Assembly (NCBI RefSeq): GCF_029094545.1 | Contig: NZ_CP117835.1 | Coordinates: 476,001 to 540,000 of the forward strand | Length of the DNA stretch: 64,000 nt | Direction: 5' to 3' | Source: Alkalihalophilus pseudofirmus | GTDB lineage: Bacteria > Bacillota > Bacilli > Bacillales > Bacillaceae_D | Part shown: positions 17,147-26,426 of the stretch, piece by piece | How positions within the stretch are numbered: the first letter of the stretch is position 1 | Layout of the letters: each line of letters opens with the position of its first letter | Translations under genes and position numbers: made by a program | The notes under the pieces: generated by a model | What the model saw: the letters and a program-made list of their open reading frames with translations, nothing else | Database searches by the model: none | What the model was told of the DNA's origin: nothing

Positions 17147-17383
17147 ATGTTTAAACGATATCCTAAAAAGAAGAAAATCTTGTACAGCTTGATCATCCTA
17201 TGCTTTATCGTACTTGAGACGCCGCTTATCTTATTAGCGAATACGACGGAACCGTTTGTTTTAGGAATGCCATTTTTCTTGTTTTGGAATTTAGTATGGT
17301 GGTTTGTACTCACCGGATTATTTTTCATTGGCTATATGACAAATTGGGGCAGTGCTGAAAGTAAAGAGGCTGATATCAGTTGA
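17147..17383 (+). CDS. DUF3311-type small membrane protein, symporter partner
   Basis: 78 residues from ATG 17147 (ribosome site AAGGGGGGA, 6 nt); TTG 17144 would add one residue. Two hydrophobic segments (about 12-33 and 42-66) with a basic N-terminus (FKRYPKKKK) and acidic tail. DUF3311 proteins regularly precede sodium:solute symporters in bacterial operons, as here 19 nt before one, and are thought to be accessory subunits. The assignment rests on length, topology and position. Confidence 0.7.
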   Translation: MFKRYPKKKKILYSLIILCFIVLETPLILLANTTEPFVLGMPFFLFWNLVWWFVLTGLFFIGYMTNWGSAESKEADIS

Positions 17384-17402
17384 GATGTAGGGGGGATGCA
17401 AG

Positions 17403-18920
17403 TTGACTATAGGCGTATTAATTATTGCGGCATTTATGATTATTCCGCTTGTCGTTGGGTTCTTCGCTGCAACGAAATCGACCAAGACAAGTGAGGATTT
17501 CTTTATTCAAGGCAGGGGAATGGGTGCGATTGCAGTCTTCTTTACCGTAGCAGCAACTTGGTGGAGCTCCTTTGCGTTTTTAGGTTCAAACGCTACGTTT
17601 TATACAAATGGTCCTGTTTATTTAACCGCTCTTGCTTGGAATTTACTCTTTGGGTTTATGTACTATTGGGTTGGAAAACGGGTCTGGTTCTTAGGGAAGC
17701 GATTTAATTACATCACCGCATCAGATTTATTAGGGGATTTCTACAATAATGAAAAGCTGCGGATGATCGTCGCTGGAATCTTGCTCGTATTTACGATTCC
17801 TTATTTGCAAATTCAATTAACCGGGGGCGCCTACTTGATTGAGGTAGCTTCAGGCGGAGTTATACCTTTTTGGTTAGCAGCATTAATGTTTTATTTCATC
17901 ATCGTAACCTATGTATGGGTAGGTGGAATCCGCGCCGTTGCTTGGACCGATATTATTTACGGAGCGCTGTTATTCTTTGGGATGATGTATGCGGGATTTT
18001 ATATTTCGCAGCATGTCGGCGGGCCGAGCGGTTTATTTGAGGGCTTATTAGCAACAAGTCCAGAACACCTCACGCTTCCTGGCCCGCAAGGTGCGATGGG
18101 CTATCCGATGTGGTTCAGTTTATTCGCAGTGACAGCAATCGGAGCGTTTATGGGACCGCAGATTTGGCTTAGAATGTATTCGGTAAAAAGCGGGAAGCTG
18201 TTTAACCTAATGCCGTTTTTATTAGGCTTTGCGGCCATTGCCTATATGGGATCGCTTCTTGCGGGTTTTACAGGGGTGCTGCTCGAGCCGGGGCTGGCAA
18301 ACCCAGACCAAATTCTTCCGGTCATGTTGATGGAGTATGCGCCATTTGCCTTGGCATCGCTTATTTTAGCAGCTGGTGCAGCAGCAGCGATGTCGACAGC
18401 GAACTCACAAATCCATGCAATCTCAACTATTGTAACAATGGATATTTATAAACGTTATCAAAATCCTAAAGCGAGCCAAGAAAGTATCATTAAAGTAGGC
18501 CGCTGGTCATTAATTGTCTTCTCACTGATTGCATATGTTATGGCTCTTGTTGTACCAGGAGTTCTTGTCACGATTGGGATTGCAGCACTTGCAGGGACGG
18601 CTCAGCTCTTAGTACCTACCATTGGAGCAATCAGCTGGCGTCGTGCTCATCCTACAGCGGCGATCTGGGGGCTTGTAGTCAGTATTGCAGTCGTTCTCTT
18701 ATTCACATTTGTTCCAGTATTAAAAAATCCTCTCGGGTTCCATGCCGGTGTGTGGGGATTACTAATTAATACGGTTCTCTTTATAGGAATCAGCTTGATG
18801 CTTAAGCGAACAGACAAAGAGGTAGTCAGTCGATTTGATACGGCTAGAAACGAATACAACAAATTGTATCATCCTGAGCTTGCAGATGATGAAATCGATA
18901 CAAAAAGAGAAGCTCTATAG
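17403..18920 (+). CDS. Sodium:solute symporter (SSS family)
   Basis: 505 residues with about thirteen membrane segments. Family features include ATWWSSFAFLG in TM2, FAALASLILAAGAAAAMST-like sequence near residues 315-335, and AAMSTANSQIHAISTIVTMD, the typical SSS region after TM8. It uses the sodium gradient, common in alkaliphiles, to import a small organic anion or amino acid derivative. The start is TTG 17403, supported by GGGGGG 8 nt upstream. Together with the preceding DUF3311 protein it probably brings in the substrate of the carbamoylase at 15854. Confidence 0.87.
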   Translation: MTIGVLIIAAFMIIPLVVGFFAATKSTKTSEDFFIQGRGMGAIAVFFTVAATWWSSFAFLGSNATFYTNGPVYLTALAWNLLFGFMYYWVGKRVWFLGKRFNYITASDLLGDFYNNEKLRMIVAGILLVFTIPYLQIQLTGGAYLIEVASGGVIPFWLAALMFYFIIVTYVWVGGIRAVAWTDIIYGALLFFGMMYAGFYISQHVGGPSGLFEGLLATSPEHLTLPGPQGAMGYPMWFSLFAVTAIGAFMGPQIWLRMYSVKSGKLFNLMPFLLGFAAIAYMGSLLAGFTGVLLEPGLANPDQILPVMLMEYAPFALASLILAAGAAAAMSTANSQIHAISTIVTMDIYKRYQNPKASQESIIKVGRWSLIVFSLIAYVMALVVPGVLVTIGIAALAGTAQLLVPTIGAISWRRAHPTAAIWGLVVSIAVVLLFTFVPVLKNPLGFHAGVWGLLINTVLFIGISLMLKRTDKEVVSRFDTARNEYNKLYHPELADDEIDTKREAL

Positions 18921-18947
18921 GAAATACAAAATGGAGTGGTGATAAGT

Positions 18948-20105
18948 GTGAGCGTAACAGAAGTCGTAAACTTAACAAGGGAACTCATTCAAATCCCTTC
19001 AGAAAACCCAACCGGAAATGAATTGGCTTGTGCGAGATATATTGAATCGTGGTTGAGAAGAATTGATGGCATTGAAGTGAGTGTTCATGAGGTAGAAGAG
19101 GGACGGTGTAATATTATCGCCGCTTATCACGCATCGGTGAAGACGAGTCGTCCCCTGGTCTTCATCGGTCATATGGACACGGTGCCGGTTGAAGGAGATT
19201 GGACGTACCACCCTTTTGGCGGTCAAATTGTGGATGGGAAGCTTTATGGAAGAGGCGCCTGTGATATGAAAAGCGGTTTAGCTTGTGCCTTAATAGCTTT
19301 AAAGAATCTAGCTGAGACGAAGGTTGAATTAGAACGGGATGTCGTTGTTATCGCAAGCATTGATGAAGAAGGTCCTTATATGAAGGGGGCTGTCGCTTTA
19401 GAAAAAGAACATCTCATTCCAGAGGATGCTCTATTAGTAGCAATGGAGCCAACGAGCCTCACCATGTCGACCTCACATAAAGGAACGATTTGGTATGAAC
19501 TCAATGTTGAGGGAAAGAGTGCGCACGGCGGCAATGCCCACTTAGGAGCAGACGCTGTACATGCTGCTTCTGAAGTGATCAGCCGCTTAAAGCAGCAGGT
19601 CGCAGCACTCCCTTATGATCATCTGATATTCGGTAAGCCAGCGATCTCAGTCGGGAGTATCAGCGGGGGGCATAAAACCAATATGGTCGCAGGGTCATGC
19701 CGCGTCGAACTGGATTTCCGCCTCGTCCCGCCGATGACAAAGGAAGAAGCAAATGCCATTATGAAAGCATGTGTAAGGGAAGGGTGCGAGTCCGTACCAG
19801 GAACGAAAGCACTCATCAAGCATTACGGCTGGCAAAGGCCTCCTATTGAGACGGATGCTGACAGCCCGCTTGTTAAAATGCTTTCACAGAGCTATGAAAA
19901 AATTAAAGGCGAGCGTATCAAGGAAACGGGATTTCCTGCTTATACAGATGTCAGCATGATCAGCTTACGAAATGGAAATAAGGACATTATTGTCTTTGGA
20001 CCAGGTGATTTAGATCAAGCACACGCTGTGGACGAATATGTTGAAATTGATCAGCTTGAAGTTTGTACAGAGGTATTAATGGAATTGGCCCGATCACAAG
20101 AGTGA
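18948..20105 (+). CDS. M20-family deacylase/peptidase (ArgE/DapE type)
   Basis: 385 residues. Zn-ligand motifs are clear: FIGHMDTVP (His, Asp), YGRGACDMKSGLACAL, IASIDEEGPYMKGA (catalytic Glu pair), and the dimerisation domain begins SAHGGNAHLGADA. Such enzymes remove acyl groups from N-acyl amino acids or cleave dipeptides. GTG 18948 is chosen because GGAGTGGT lies at a workable distance; in-frame GTG 18936 and 18939 overlap that ribosome site. Last gene of the operon, 27 nt after the symporter. Its stop codon lies inside the terminator hairpin. Confidence 0.82.
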   Translation: MSVTEVVNLTRELIQIPSENPTGNELACARYIESWLRRIDGIEVSVHEVEEGRCNIIAAYHASVKTSRPLVFIGHMDTVPVEGDWTYHPFGGQIVDGKLYGRGACDMKSGLACALIALKNLAETKVELERDVVVIASIDEEGPYMKGAVALEKEHLIPEDALLVAMEPTSLTMSTSHKGTIWYELNVEGKSAHGGNAHLGADAVHAASEVISRLKQQVAALPYDHLIFGKPAISVGSISGGHKTNMVAGSCRVELDFRLVPPMTKEEANAIMKACVREGCESVPGTKALIKHYGWQRPPIETDADSPLVKMLSQSYEKIKGERIKETGFPAYTDVSMISLRNGNKDIIVFGPGDLDQAHAVDEYVEIDQLEVCTEVLMELARSQE

Positions 20106-20119
20106 CCGGGCTTTTTTTT
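20088..20119 (+). terminator. Terminator overlapping the M20 gene stop codon
   Basis: GCCCGATCAC (20088-20097) and GTGACCGGGC (20102-20111) pair with one mismatch, followed by eight T. The 3' arm contains the TGA stop (20103-20105), so the last codons double as terminator. Confidence 0.85.
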
Positions 20120-20132
20120 GAGCATTTTTCGA

Positions 20133-21476
20133 TTAAACAATTCCTAACGTATTAATGAATACAATGATAATTACGATAGGGACAATATATTTCATTAAGA
20201 AGATCCATAAAGAAAAGAATCCTTTAGCTAAACCATTGCCGCTCAAAAATTCCTGCTCCATTAAACGCTTCTCCATTTTAAAGGAAATGAATAAAGCGAT
20301 GAATAAGCAGCCAAGCGGCAGCATGATATTACTTACTAAAAAGTCGGTCGCATCAAAAATCGGTCTTCCAAAGAACGTGACATTTGATAGCAAGCCAAAT
20401 CCGAGAATGGTTGGAATCCCTGCTAGAAATACAACCAGTCCAGTATATCCAGTTACTTTCTTTCGACTGCGCTGATTGCTTTCTGTAAAAGCAGAAATGA
20501 TGATCTCAAGTAAGCTAAAAGAAGAAGTAAGGGTAGCAAAGAGAAATAACAGCAAAAATAAAGCTAAGAAAAGTTCACCTAGAATCATTTCAGCAAAGAC
20601 TGCAGGCAGGACAATGAACAATAGACCAGGTCCTTCTGTAGGCTCAAACCCCAAGGCAAAGATAGCCGGGAAAATAGCAAGTCCTGCAAGTAAGGAGACA
20701 AATAGGTTCATTCCGACAACAGACGTAGCTGCTGATGGAATGCTTTCTTTTTTATCAAGGTACGAACTATATGTAACTAAACATGAAAACCCGACAGCTA
20801 AGGCAAAAAAGGATTGTCCTAGCGCATAAAGCACACCTTCGCTTGTTATTTTAGAGAAGTCTGGCTGTAAGAAGAAACGAACCCCCTCACCTGCGCCTTC
20901 AAGGGTCAGTGAACGTGCAACTAAAATAAGAAAGAATACAAACAGCAAAGGCATAAGAAACTTATTTGCTTTCTCAATTCCGTTTTTAATACCTAAAGAC
21001 AAAACGAGTACATTAATAAGCATGAAAGCAAAGAGCCCGAGTAGTCCTATCCATGCTGTACTGGTAACCATGCCGAATAAAGCCCCGTAATCAGGTGTAT
21101 TGCCGATAATCTGACCTGTAACGGCAAGGACTGTATAGGTTAATACCCATCCTCCCACCACACTATAAAACGAAAGAAGGAGAAAGCAGCCTAGCACACC
21201 GAACTTACCAATCCATGTCCAGCCGCTGTTTGGTGCAAGCTTTTTGTACGCTGTAACCGCTTCCTTTTTTGACCCGCGTCCAATTACAAATTCCGCAATC
21301 AGCATAGGAAGTCCAATCAGAAGTGTAAAGGCAATAAAGAGGAGGAAAAACGCTCCTCCGCCATTCGTGCCTGTTACATAAGGGAACTTCCATATGGCGC
21401 CAAGGCCGATCGCGGCCCCGGCTGATGCGAGAATAAATCCTAGTTTAGATGACCATTGCTCTCGATGTTCTCCCAT
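20133..21476 (-). CDS. Neurotransmitter:sodium symporter (NSS/SNF family), probable tryptophan importer
   Basis: 447 residues, about eleven membrane segments as in bacterial Tyt1/TnaT-type members. TM1 carries the unwound signature GLGAIWKFPYVTGTNGGGAF, and the sodium-site region near residue 225-245 (ALGQSFFALAVGFSCLVTYSSY) is typical. It is last in the kynUBA-nss unit, 23 nt after kynA, which strongly suggests import of tryptophan or kynurenine for degradation. That substrate is inferred from context; several NSS proteins carry tyrosine or branched amino acids. Confidence 0.85.
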   Translation of the reverse strand: MGEHREQWSSKLGFILASAGAAIGLGAIWKFPYVTGTNGGGAFFLLFIAFTLLIGLPMLIAEFVIGRGSKKEAVTAYKKLAPNSGWTWIGKFGVLGCFLLLSFYSVVGGWVLTYTVLAVTGQIIGNTPDYGALFGMVTSTAWIGLLGLFAFMLINVLVLSLGIKNGIEKANKFLMPLLFVFFLILVARSLTLEGAGEGVRFFLQPDFSKITSEGVLYALGQSFFALAVGFSCLVTYSSYLDKKESIPSAATSVVGMNLFVSLLAGLAIFPAIFALGFEPTEGPGLLFIVLPAVFAEMILGELFLALFLLLFLFATLTSSFSLLEIIISAFTESNQRSRKKVTGYTGLVVFLAGIPTILGFGLLSNVTFFGRPIFDATDFLVSNIMLPLGCLFIALFISFKMEKRLMEQEFLSGNGLAKGFFSLWIFLMKYIVPIVIIIVFINTLGIV

Positions 21477-21499
21477 CTTATTTCCCCCTTAGTATGTTT

Positions 21500-22351
21500 T
21501 TAGATTTCAGTTCGTAAACTCCATAACTCAGGGAAGAAACGTTGATCAAGAACTTTTTTCAAGTAATTAACCCCGGAAGATCCACCTGTTCCTACTTTAA
21601 AGCCAATGATACGTTCTACGGTCTTCATATGACGGAAACGCCATTGCTGCAGCCAATCTTCAATGTCTACTAACTTCTCAGCAAGCTGATATAAATCCCA
21701 ATAATTTTCTACATCACGATAGACAGTAAGCCAAGCATCTCTTACGCTGTCGTCTTCTTCATATGGTTTTGAGTAATCACGATTCAACACTTCAGGATTA
21801 ATCTTAAATCCAGCTTCAGCCAGCGCATCAATAGCTACATCATACAGTCCAGGACCTTCGTAAGCCTCTTTTAATTGCTTGTGAAGCTCAGCATCTTTTT
21901 CATAAATCTTCAAAATATGAGGCGTCTTGTAGCCAAGAGCAAACTCAATTAAACGGTATTGATACGACTGGAAGCCTGAAGCTTGACCAAGTGAATCTCT
22001 GAATTCCATATATTCAGCTGGTGTCAGAGTAGATAATACATCCCACGCTTGGATAATTTGTGATTGAATTTTAGATACACGAGCAAGCTGTTTAAAGGAC
22101 GTCTGCATATCACCTGATTGGATAGAGTGAATCGCTGCATTTGTTTCATGCAGAATAAGCTTCATCCAAAGTTCACTGACCTGATGAATGACAATAAATA
22201 ACATTTCATCATGATGGTCAGATAATCGCTCTTGTCCAGATAAGATTTGATCGAGTTTAAGGTATTCACCATATGTCATATTATTAATGAAATCAGTATG
22301 GATGCCTTTTTCATTGGCTGTCGTTTTAGTTGAATAAGACTCTTTTGTCAT
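21500..22351 (-). CDS. kynA: Tryptophan 2,3-dioxygenase
   Basis: 283 residues, normal for the bacterial tetrameric heme enzyme. It opens the indole ring of L-tryptophan to N-formylkynurenine. Family blocks are intact: [34 protein letters not shown], the heme-ligand His in [15 protein letters not shown] and [14 protein letters not shown] 22351 lies 7 nt after AGGAG; ATG 22357 overlaps that site. Third gene of the kynurenine operon, 19 nt after kynB. Confidence 0.96.
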   Translation of the reverse strand: MTKESYSTKTTANEKGIHTDFINNMTYGEYLKLDQILSGQERLSDHHDEMLFIVIHQVSELWMKLILHETNAAIHSIQSGDMQTSFKQLARVSKIQSQIIQAWDVLSTLTPAEYMEFRDSLGQASGFQSYQYRLIEFALGYKTPHILKIYEKDAELHKQLKEAYEGPGLYDVAIDALAEAGFKINPEVLNRDYSKPYEEDDSVRDAWLTVYRDVENYWDLYQLAEKLVDIEDWLQQWRFRHMKTVERIIGFKVGTGGSSGVNYLKKVLDQRFFPELWSLRTEI

Positions 22352-22370
22352 GTTCATTCTCCTTTAGAAT

Positions 22371-23003
22371 CTAAGATTGTTTGCGGATAACTGCCCGTAC
22401 AGGACTTCCATCCCCTTCTCTAATAGGAAGAGGAAGGGCAATTAATTCATAATCACCGTCTTCTACATGATCGAGCATAATATTTTCTAAAATCGCAATA
22501 TCATTTTTAAGCAAGGCATGATGTCCTTCTAGCTCCTTACTAACCGGATGGTCCACTGACGGCACATCAACGCCGATTAATTGGATCCCGCATTGTTTCA
22601 GGTGGTCGGCCCCGCACGGAGTCACGTACGGAAAGTCTTCTGGGAAGTGAGCAGGATTATTAGGAACCGATGTTTTAACAAGGACTCTTGTGACACCTGA
22701 TAAGTCAAATTGGCTGAAGGCATGCTCGTCTAATTTCTCAAAAGCAGATGCATTAATCACACGAGCAGTGCCTGTATACCGGTTAATATCAAGGTTAAGT
22801 ACGCGAGCCCCGTCATTATCAAAATGGAAAGGGGCATCAATATGTGTACCAGAGTGTAAGCTCATTGTCAGCTTCCCAATATTCACTGAACCTGTTTGCT
22901 CTTTTGTATATTCGGTCACATAGTGAAAAGGGGTATCGCCAGGCCAATGGGCGAGTTTCTCATCTAATGGCTGTGAAATATCAATCCATTGATTATCCTT
23001 CAT
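22371..23003 (-). CDS. kynB: Kynurenine formamidase
   Basis: 210 residues of the cyclase/KynB family. The metal-binding SLHSGTHIDAPFHF (H-x-G-T-H-x-D) and a C-terminal LPLPIREGDGSPVRAV are conserved. It hydrolyses N-formylkynurenine to kynurenine and formate using divalent metal. The ATG shares one base with the kynU stop (TGATG), implying translational coupling with kynU. Confidence 0.95.
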   Translation of the reverse strand: MKDNQWIDISQPLDEKLAHWPGDTPFHYVTEYTKEQTGSVNIGKLTMSLHSGTHIDAPFHFDNDGARVLNLDINRYTGTARVINASAFEKLDEHAFSQFDLSGVTRVLVKTSVPNNPAHFPEDFPYVTPCGADHLKQCGIQLIGVDVPSVDHPVSKELEGHHALLKNDIAILENIMLDHVEDGDYELIALPLPIREGDGSPVRAVIRKQS

Positions 23004-24280
23004 CAGGCCACGACACCTCGCTTGTTTTCATACTTTTTATAGAGTTCATTGTCCATAATTTCTTTTAAGATCTGCACGCTGGTCCATACATCCATATAGG
23101 AATTGTAGAGGGCTACAGGTGCTAAACGAATTCCGTTAGGCGAACGGAAATCAGGGATTACTCCTTTATCTTTCAATGCCTTACAAATACGAGCGGCTTC
23201 TGGATGTTCAATATATAAGTGGCCTCCGCGGCGCTCGTCTTCATCCGGGTTTCTAAATACAAAGCCGTGCCCATCAAGCTCTTGGATCATGACATCTTTC
23301 ATAAATCGAGTCATCTTTAGTGATTTTTCTCTAATTTGTCCAATGCCTGCTTCTTCAAATATTTCAAGAGAACCGAGGATCGGCGCAACACTTAATACGT
23401 GAGGAGTTCCAATTTGGAAAGCACCTGCATCATCAGCTGGTGTAAGGGTATGCTCCATATCAAACTGCTTTTCTTTATGTGAGCTGAACCAGCCTGCTAA
23501 CCCTGGCATTGTACCGAAATGCTTCTTATTCACATATAGTGCTCCAACAGAGCCCGGGCCGCCATTTAAGTGTTTATAGTTGCACCAAAAAGCAAAATCT
23601 ACATCCCATTCGCTTAATTTATGAGGGATCGAACCAATCGAGTGGCAAAGGTCAAATCCAATAAGGATGTTGCGCTTATGAGCCTCTTTGGTCAAACGTT
23701 TCATGTCTAGAATCTGCCCGCTCCGATAAAGAATACTTGGAAGCAAGATTAACGCTATGTCCTCAGTCATCGCTTCTATAATGTCGTCTTCATTTAAAGT
23801 GTGGCCGTCTTTACTCTTCACTTCAATTAAATGATCGTGGTAGTCTAGACCCTTTAACGTAATTTGACTTTGCAGCGCATAAATATCACTTGGGAAGTTC
23901 AATTCATCAGCCAATATTTTTGTACGACCTTCAACCGGCTTATAAAACGTAGAAACTAATTGATGCAGATTGGTTGTTGTGGAACCGGTTACAATCACTT
24001 CTTCAGGTGCTGCTCCGACTAATGGAGCCATCTTATCTCCTACTGTTTCTGATAAATAGAACCAAGGATTGTTCCCATCAGTCCATCCGTCTATTCCCAG
24101 TGTCTTCCATGAATCTAACAGGTCCAGCAGGCTTTTTTCTGCCCGCTTAGATAGTAGTCCTAACGAGTTTCCATCTAAGTAAATGCTGTTTTTATTTAAA
24201 TAAAATTCTTCTCTGAAACGTGCAAGTAGATCTTGTTGATCAAGCTCTAGTGCGTTGTTGGATGTTAATTGTTTTGTCAT
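23003..24280 (-). CDS. kynU: Kynureninase
   Basis: 425 residues, PLP-dependent. The Schiff-base lysine is in [18 protein letters not shown], and [13 protein letters not shown] holds the PLP-ring Asp. It splits kynurenine to anthranilate and alanine, completing the anthranilate branch of tryptophan breakdown with KynA and KynB. First gene of the operon: a TTGACG/TACAAT promoter with TetR-type operators lies 63 nt upstream. Ribosome site AGGAGG precedes the ATG. No anthranilate-degrading genes are in the window, so anthranilate may be excreted or recycled to tryptophan. Confidence 0.96.
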   Translation of the reverse strand: MTKQLTSNNALELDQQDLLARFREEFYLNKNSIYLDGNSLGLLSKRAEKSLLDLLDSWKTLGIDGWTDGNNPWFYLSETVGDKMAPLVGAAPEEVIVTGSTTTNLHQLVSTFYKPVEGRTKILADELNFPSDIYALQSQITLKGLDYHDHLIEVKSKDGHTLNEDDIIEAMTEDIALILLPSILYRSGQILDMKRLTKEAHKRNILIGFDLCHSIGSIPHKLSEWDVDFAFWCNYKHLNGGPGSVGALYVNKKHFGTMPGLAGWFSSHKEKQFDMEHTLTPADDAGAFQIGTPHVLSVAPILGSLEIFEEAGIGQIREKSLKMTRFMKDVMIQELDGHGFVFRNPDEDERRGGHLYIEHPEAARICKALKDKGVIPDFRSPNGIRLAPVALYNSYMDVWTSVQILKEIMDNELYKKYENKRGVVA

Positions 24281-24342
24281 TATGGTCCTCCTTATTTCAC
24301 TGATAAACTTATCGAGTGAAAAGTAAGAATACTTTTGATATT

Positions 24343-24385
24343 ATTGTATAAGAGAAACTGACATGGCGTCAATGACATTATGTCA
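24343..24385 (-). promoter_or_regulatory. kyn operon promoter with tandem palindromic operators
   Basis: On the minus strand, TTGACG (24372-24367), an 18-nt spacer and TACAAT (24348-24343) form a sigma-A promoter facing kynU. Two 13-bp palindromes with starts 14 nt apart overlap it: TGACATGGCGTCA (24359-24371, imperfect) and TGACATTATGTCA (24373-24385, perfect). These are the obvious sites for the divergent TetR-family regulator; occupancy would block RNA polymerase at the -35 box. Confidence 0.7.
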
Positions 24386-24423
24386 GTTAAATGAATGAGA
24401 GAGTTATTAGGAGGAAGACTGCA

Positions 24424-25032
24424 ATGAAGAAACGATCTGCAAGGGAAGAGAAGGCGATTCAGACACGAGGGCGCCTGCTTCAAGCTGCCGAAGACGTTTT
24501 TATTGAACAGGGATTTGTGAAAACGACCATTTCTCAAATTATTAAACATGCCGGATTAGGATATGGCACTGCGTATGTTTATTTTCGGAATAAAGACGAA
24601 TTATTTATAGAGCTTGTTGATGAATTAATGGATGCCTTTTATGAAGTGGGAGAACGTTCTTTTACACCCGTTTCAACTAAAGAAGCAGCAAGTAGTATTA
24701 GAGAACAGGTTGAATTGTTTCTCACACTTGCCCAAAAAGAAAGCCGCTTAATGAGCGTATTAAAAGAGGCAAGAGGCTCATCTGAAGTCATTGATGAAAA
24801 GTGGAATGAGATCCGTGAGCGTTTTATTAAAAGCATTACAAAAGATATCACCTTCGCTCAGACAAATGGATTAGCTTCGCCGCGTCTTGACGCAGCGCTT
24901 ATTGCAAGGGGATGGTTTTATGCCAATGAGATGTTCATGTGGGAATGTGTCACAGGACAATGTCGTCATTCAATTAAACAGTTAAGCGAACAACTGACAG
25001 AGCTTTATATGAATGGTCTGTATAGGAGCTAG
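24424..25032 (+). CDS. TetR-family regulator, probable repressor of the kyn operon
   Basis: 202 residues. The N-terminal HTH is clear: RGRLLQAAEDVFIEQGFVKT, then TISQIIKHAGLGYGTAYVYF. The C-terminal ligand-binding domain is variable, as usual. ATG 24424 lies 8 nt after AGGAGGA; an upstream in-frame ATG at 24391 has no ribosome site. It is divergent from kynU with tandem palindromes between, so it most likely represses kynUBA-nss and is released by tryptophan or kynurenine. The effector is inferred. Confidence 0.85.
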   Translation: MKKRSAREEKAIQTRGRLLQAAEDVFIEQGFVKTTISQIIKHAGLGYGTAYVYFRNKDELFIELVDELMDAFYEVGERSFTPVSTKEAASSIREQVELFLTLAQKESRLMSVLKEARGSSEVIDEKWNEIRERFIKSITKDITFAQTNGLASPRLDAALIARGWFYANEMFMWECVTGQCRHSIKQLSEQLTELYMNGLYRS

Positions 25033-25109
25033 CTGAAAACATAACTCATGAATTAGCGCACGGCCTCATATTCTGTTATATCGACTATTGGCGGGATGGA
25101 GGGAGACCT

Positions 25110-26300
25110 ATGCTTGTTCGGGTTAGACGAGGAGATAATTTATGGTACTACAGCCAGTTGTTTCGGCTTCCGCTCCAATTAGTGATTGATTCAAATGGTG
25201 GGGTAAACCCTAATGCCTTGCAGGTTGGAGCACTGGCAAGAATCCCAGGATATACGATACAATCTTACACCATTCAATCAGGAGATACATTTTGGACGCT
25301 TTCAAGAGAGTTTGGTCTGCCAATCGATTCTATCTTTCTGCTAAATCAGCAAACGAACCCTACTATGCTTCAAGTTGGAACTAATTTACTTCTTCCAAGA
25401 AGAGTCACAGCTAAAATAGCTGATATAACAGATGACTATCGCTTCTCTAAAATGACTGCAGACTTGGATCAATTAACTGAGATCTACCCCTTTATCAGAA
25501 GAAGAGTGATAGGAAGGAGTCTCATGGGAAAACCGATCGAAGAAATTAAGGTGGGTAATGGTCCAAAACGAGTTCATTTGAATGGCTCTTTCCATGCTCA
25601 TGAATGGATTACAACGCCTGTATTAGTAGATTTCTTAAATGAGTACCTGCTTACCATGACGAATCAGCAAACGATAAGAGAGATACCTGTTCTGCCATTT
25701 TATAATGAAGTAGAATTATCGATTGTCGCAATGGTTAATCCTGATGGAGTCGATTTAGTCATTGATGGGCTTCCGGACGAGGAGCCATATAGAAGCGATG
25801 TGCTTGAAATAAATAACGGGAGTACCGATTTCTCCGGCTGGAGAGCCAATATTCAGGGAGTGGATTTGAATAATCAGTATCCAGCTAATTGGGAAGAAGA
25901 AGCTGCGACAAAGCCTGCTCAGCCTGCACCTAGAGATTTTCCTGGGTATGCTCCATTAACAGAACCGGAATCAATAGCTATTGCAGAACTTACAATAGAA
26001 AGTGATTTTAGCCGGGTTCTCGCTTTTCATACACAAGGAGAGGTTATATTTTGGGGATTTCAAGGGTTAGAACCGCCTGAGTCTGAAGTGATGGTAGGAG
26101 AGTTTGCAAGGGTTAGCGGATTTAGACCAATTCAATATGTTGATAGTTATGCAGGGTACAAGGATTGGTTTATTGAGCAGTGGAGAAGACCTGGGTTTAC
26201 AGTAGAGCTCGGATTAGGGGAAAACCCGCTTCCTTTTTCTGATTATCCCAAGCTATATGGAGATGCACAAGCGATTATTCTTGCTTCTTTGTATATGTAA
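25110..26300 (+). CDS. LysM-containing M14-family gamma-D-glutamyl peptidase-like carboxypeptidase
   Basis: 396 residues. Two LysM repeats come first (about 1-47 and 49-97; SGDTFWTLSREFGLPIDSI), binding peptidoglycan. An M14 zinc carboxypeptidase domain follows from about 108: the H-x-x-E ligand pair is in FHAHEWITTP, and VNPDGVDL, DLNNQYPANW and the catalytic Glu in FTVELGLG are all present. This layout matches gamma-D-glutamyl-meso-diaminopimelate peptidase I and YqgT-type enzymes, which trim spore or cell-wall peptides. No signal peptide is visible, as in other LysM sporulation enzymes. Monocistronic, with ribosome site GGAGGGAG. Confidence 0.87.
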   Translation: MLVRVRRGDNLWYYSQLFRLPLQLVIDSNGGVNPNALQVGALARIPGYTIQSYTIQSGDTFWTLSREFGLPIDSIFLLNQQTNPTMLQVGTNLLLPRRVTAKIADITDDYRFSKMTADLDQLTEIYPFIRRRVIGRSLMGKPIEEIKVGNGPKRVHLNGSFHAHEWITTPVLVDFLNEYLLTMTNQQTIREIPVLPFYNEVELSIVAMVNPDGVDLVIDGLPDEEPYRSDVLEINNGSTDFSGWRANIQGVDLNNQYPANWEEEAATKPAQPAPRDFPGYAPLTEPESIAIAELTIESDFSRVLAFHTQGEVIFWGFQGLEPPESEVMVGEFARVSGFRPIQYVDSYAGYKDWFIEQWRRPGFTVELGLGENPLPFSDYPKLYGDAQAIILASLYM

Positions 26301-26303
26301 GAG

Positions 26304-26337
26304 AAGTGATCAGGCTCCCATTGTCTGATCACTTTTC
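26304..26337 (+). terminator. Terminator after the LysM-M14 gene
   Basis: AAGTGATCAG (26304-26313) pairs perfectly with CTGATCACTT (26325-26334), followed by TTC. It lies 4 nt past the stop. Confidence 0.8.
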
Positions 26338-26426
26338 TGTGTATTCAAATTAGTGGAAATCTTTATTTTGAGGTATGATAGAAAATAATCTTTCGTTTTA
26401 CTAAGAAAAAGCTGGGGTGTCTGAAC

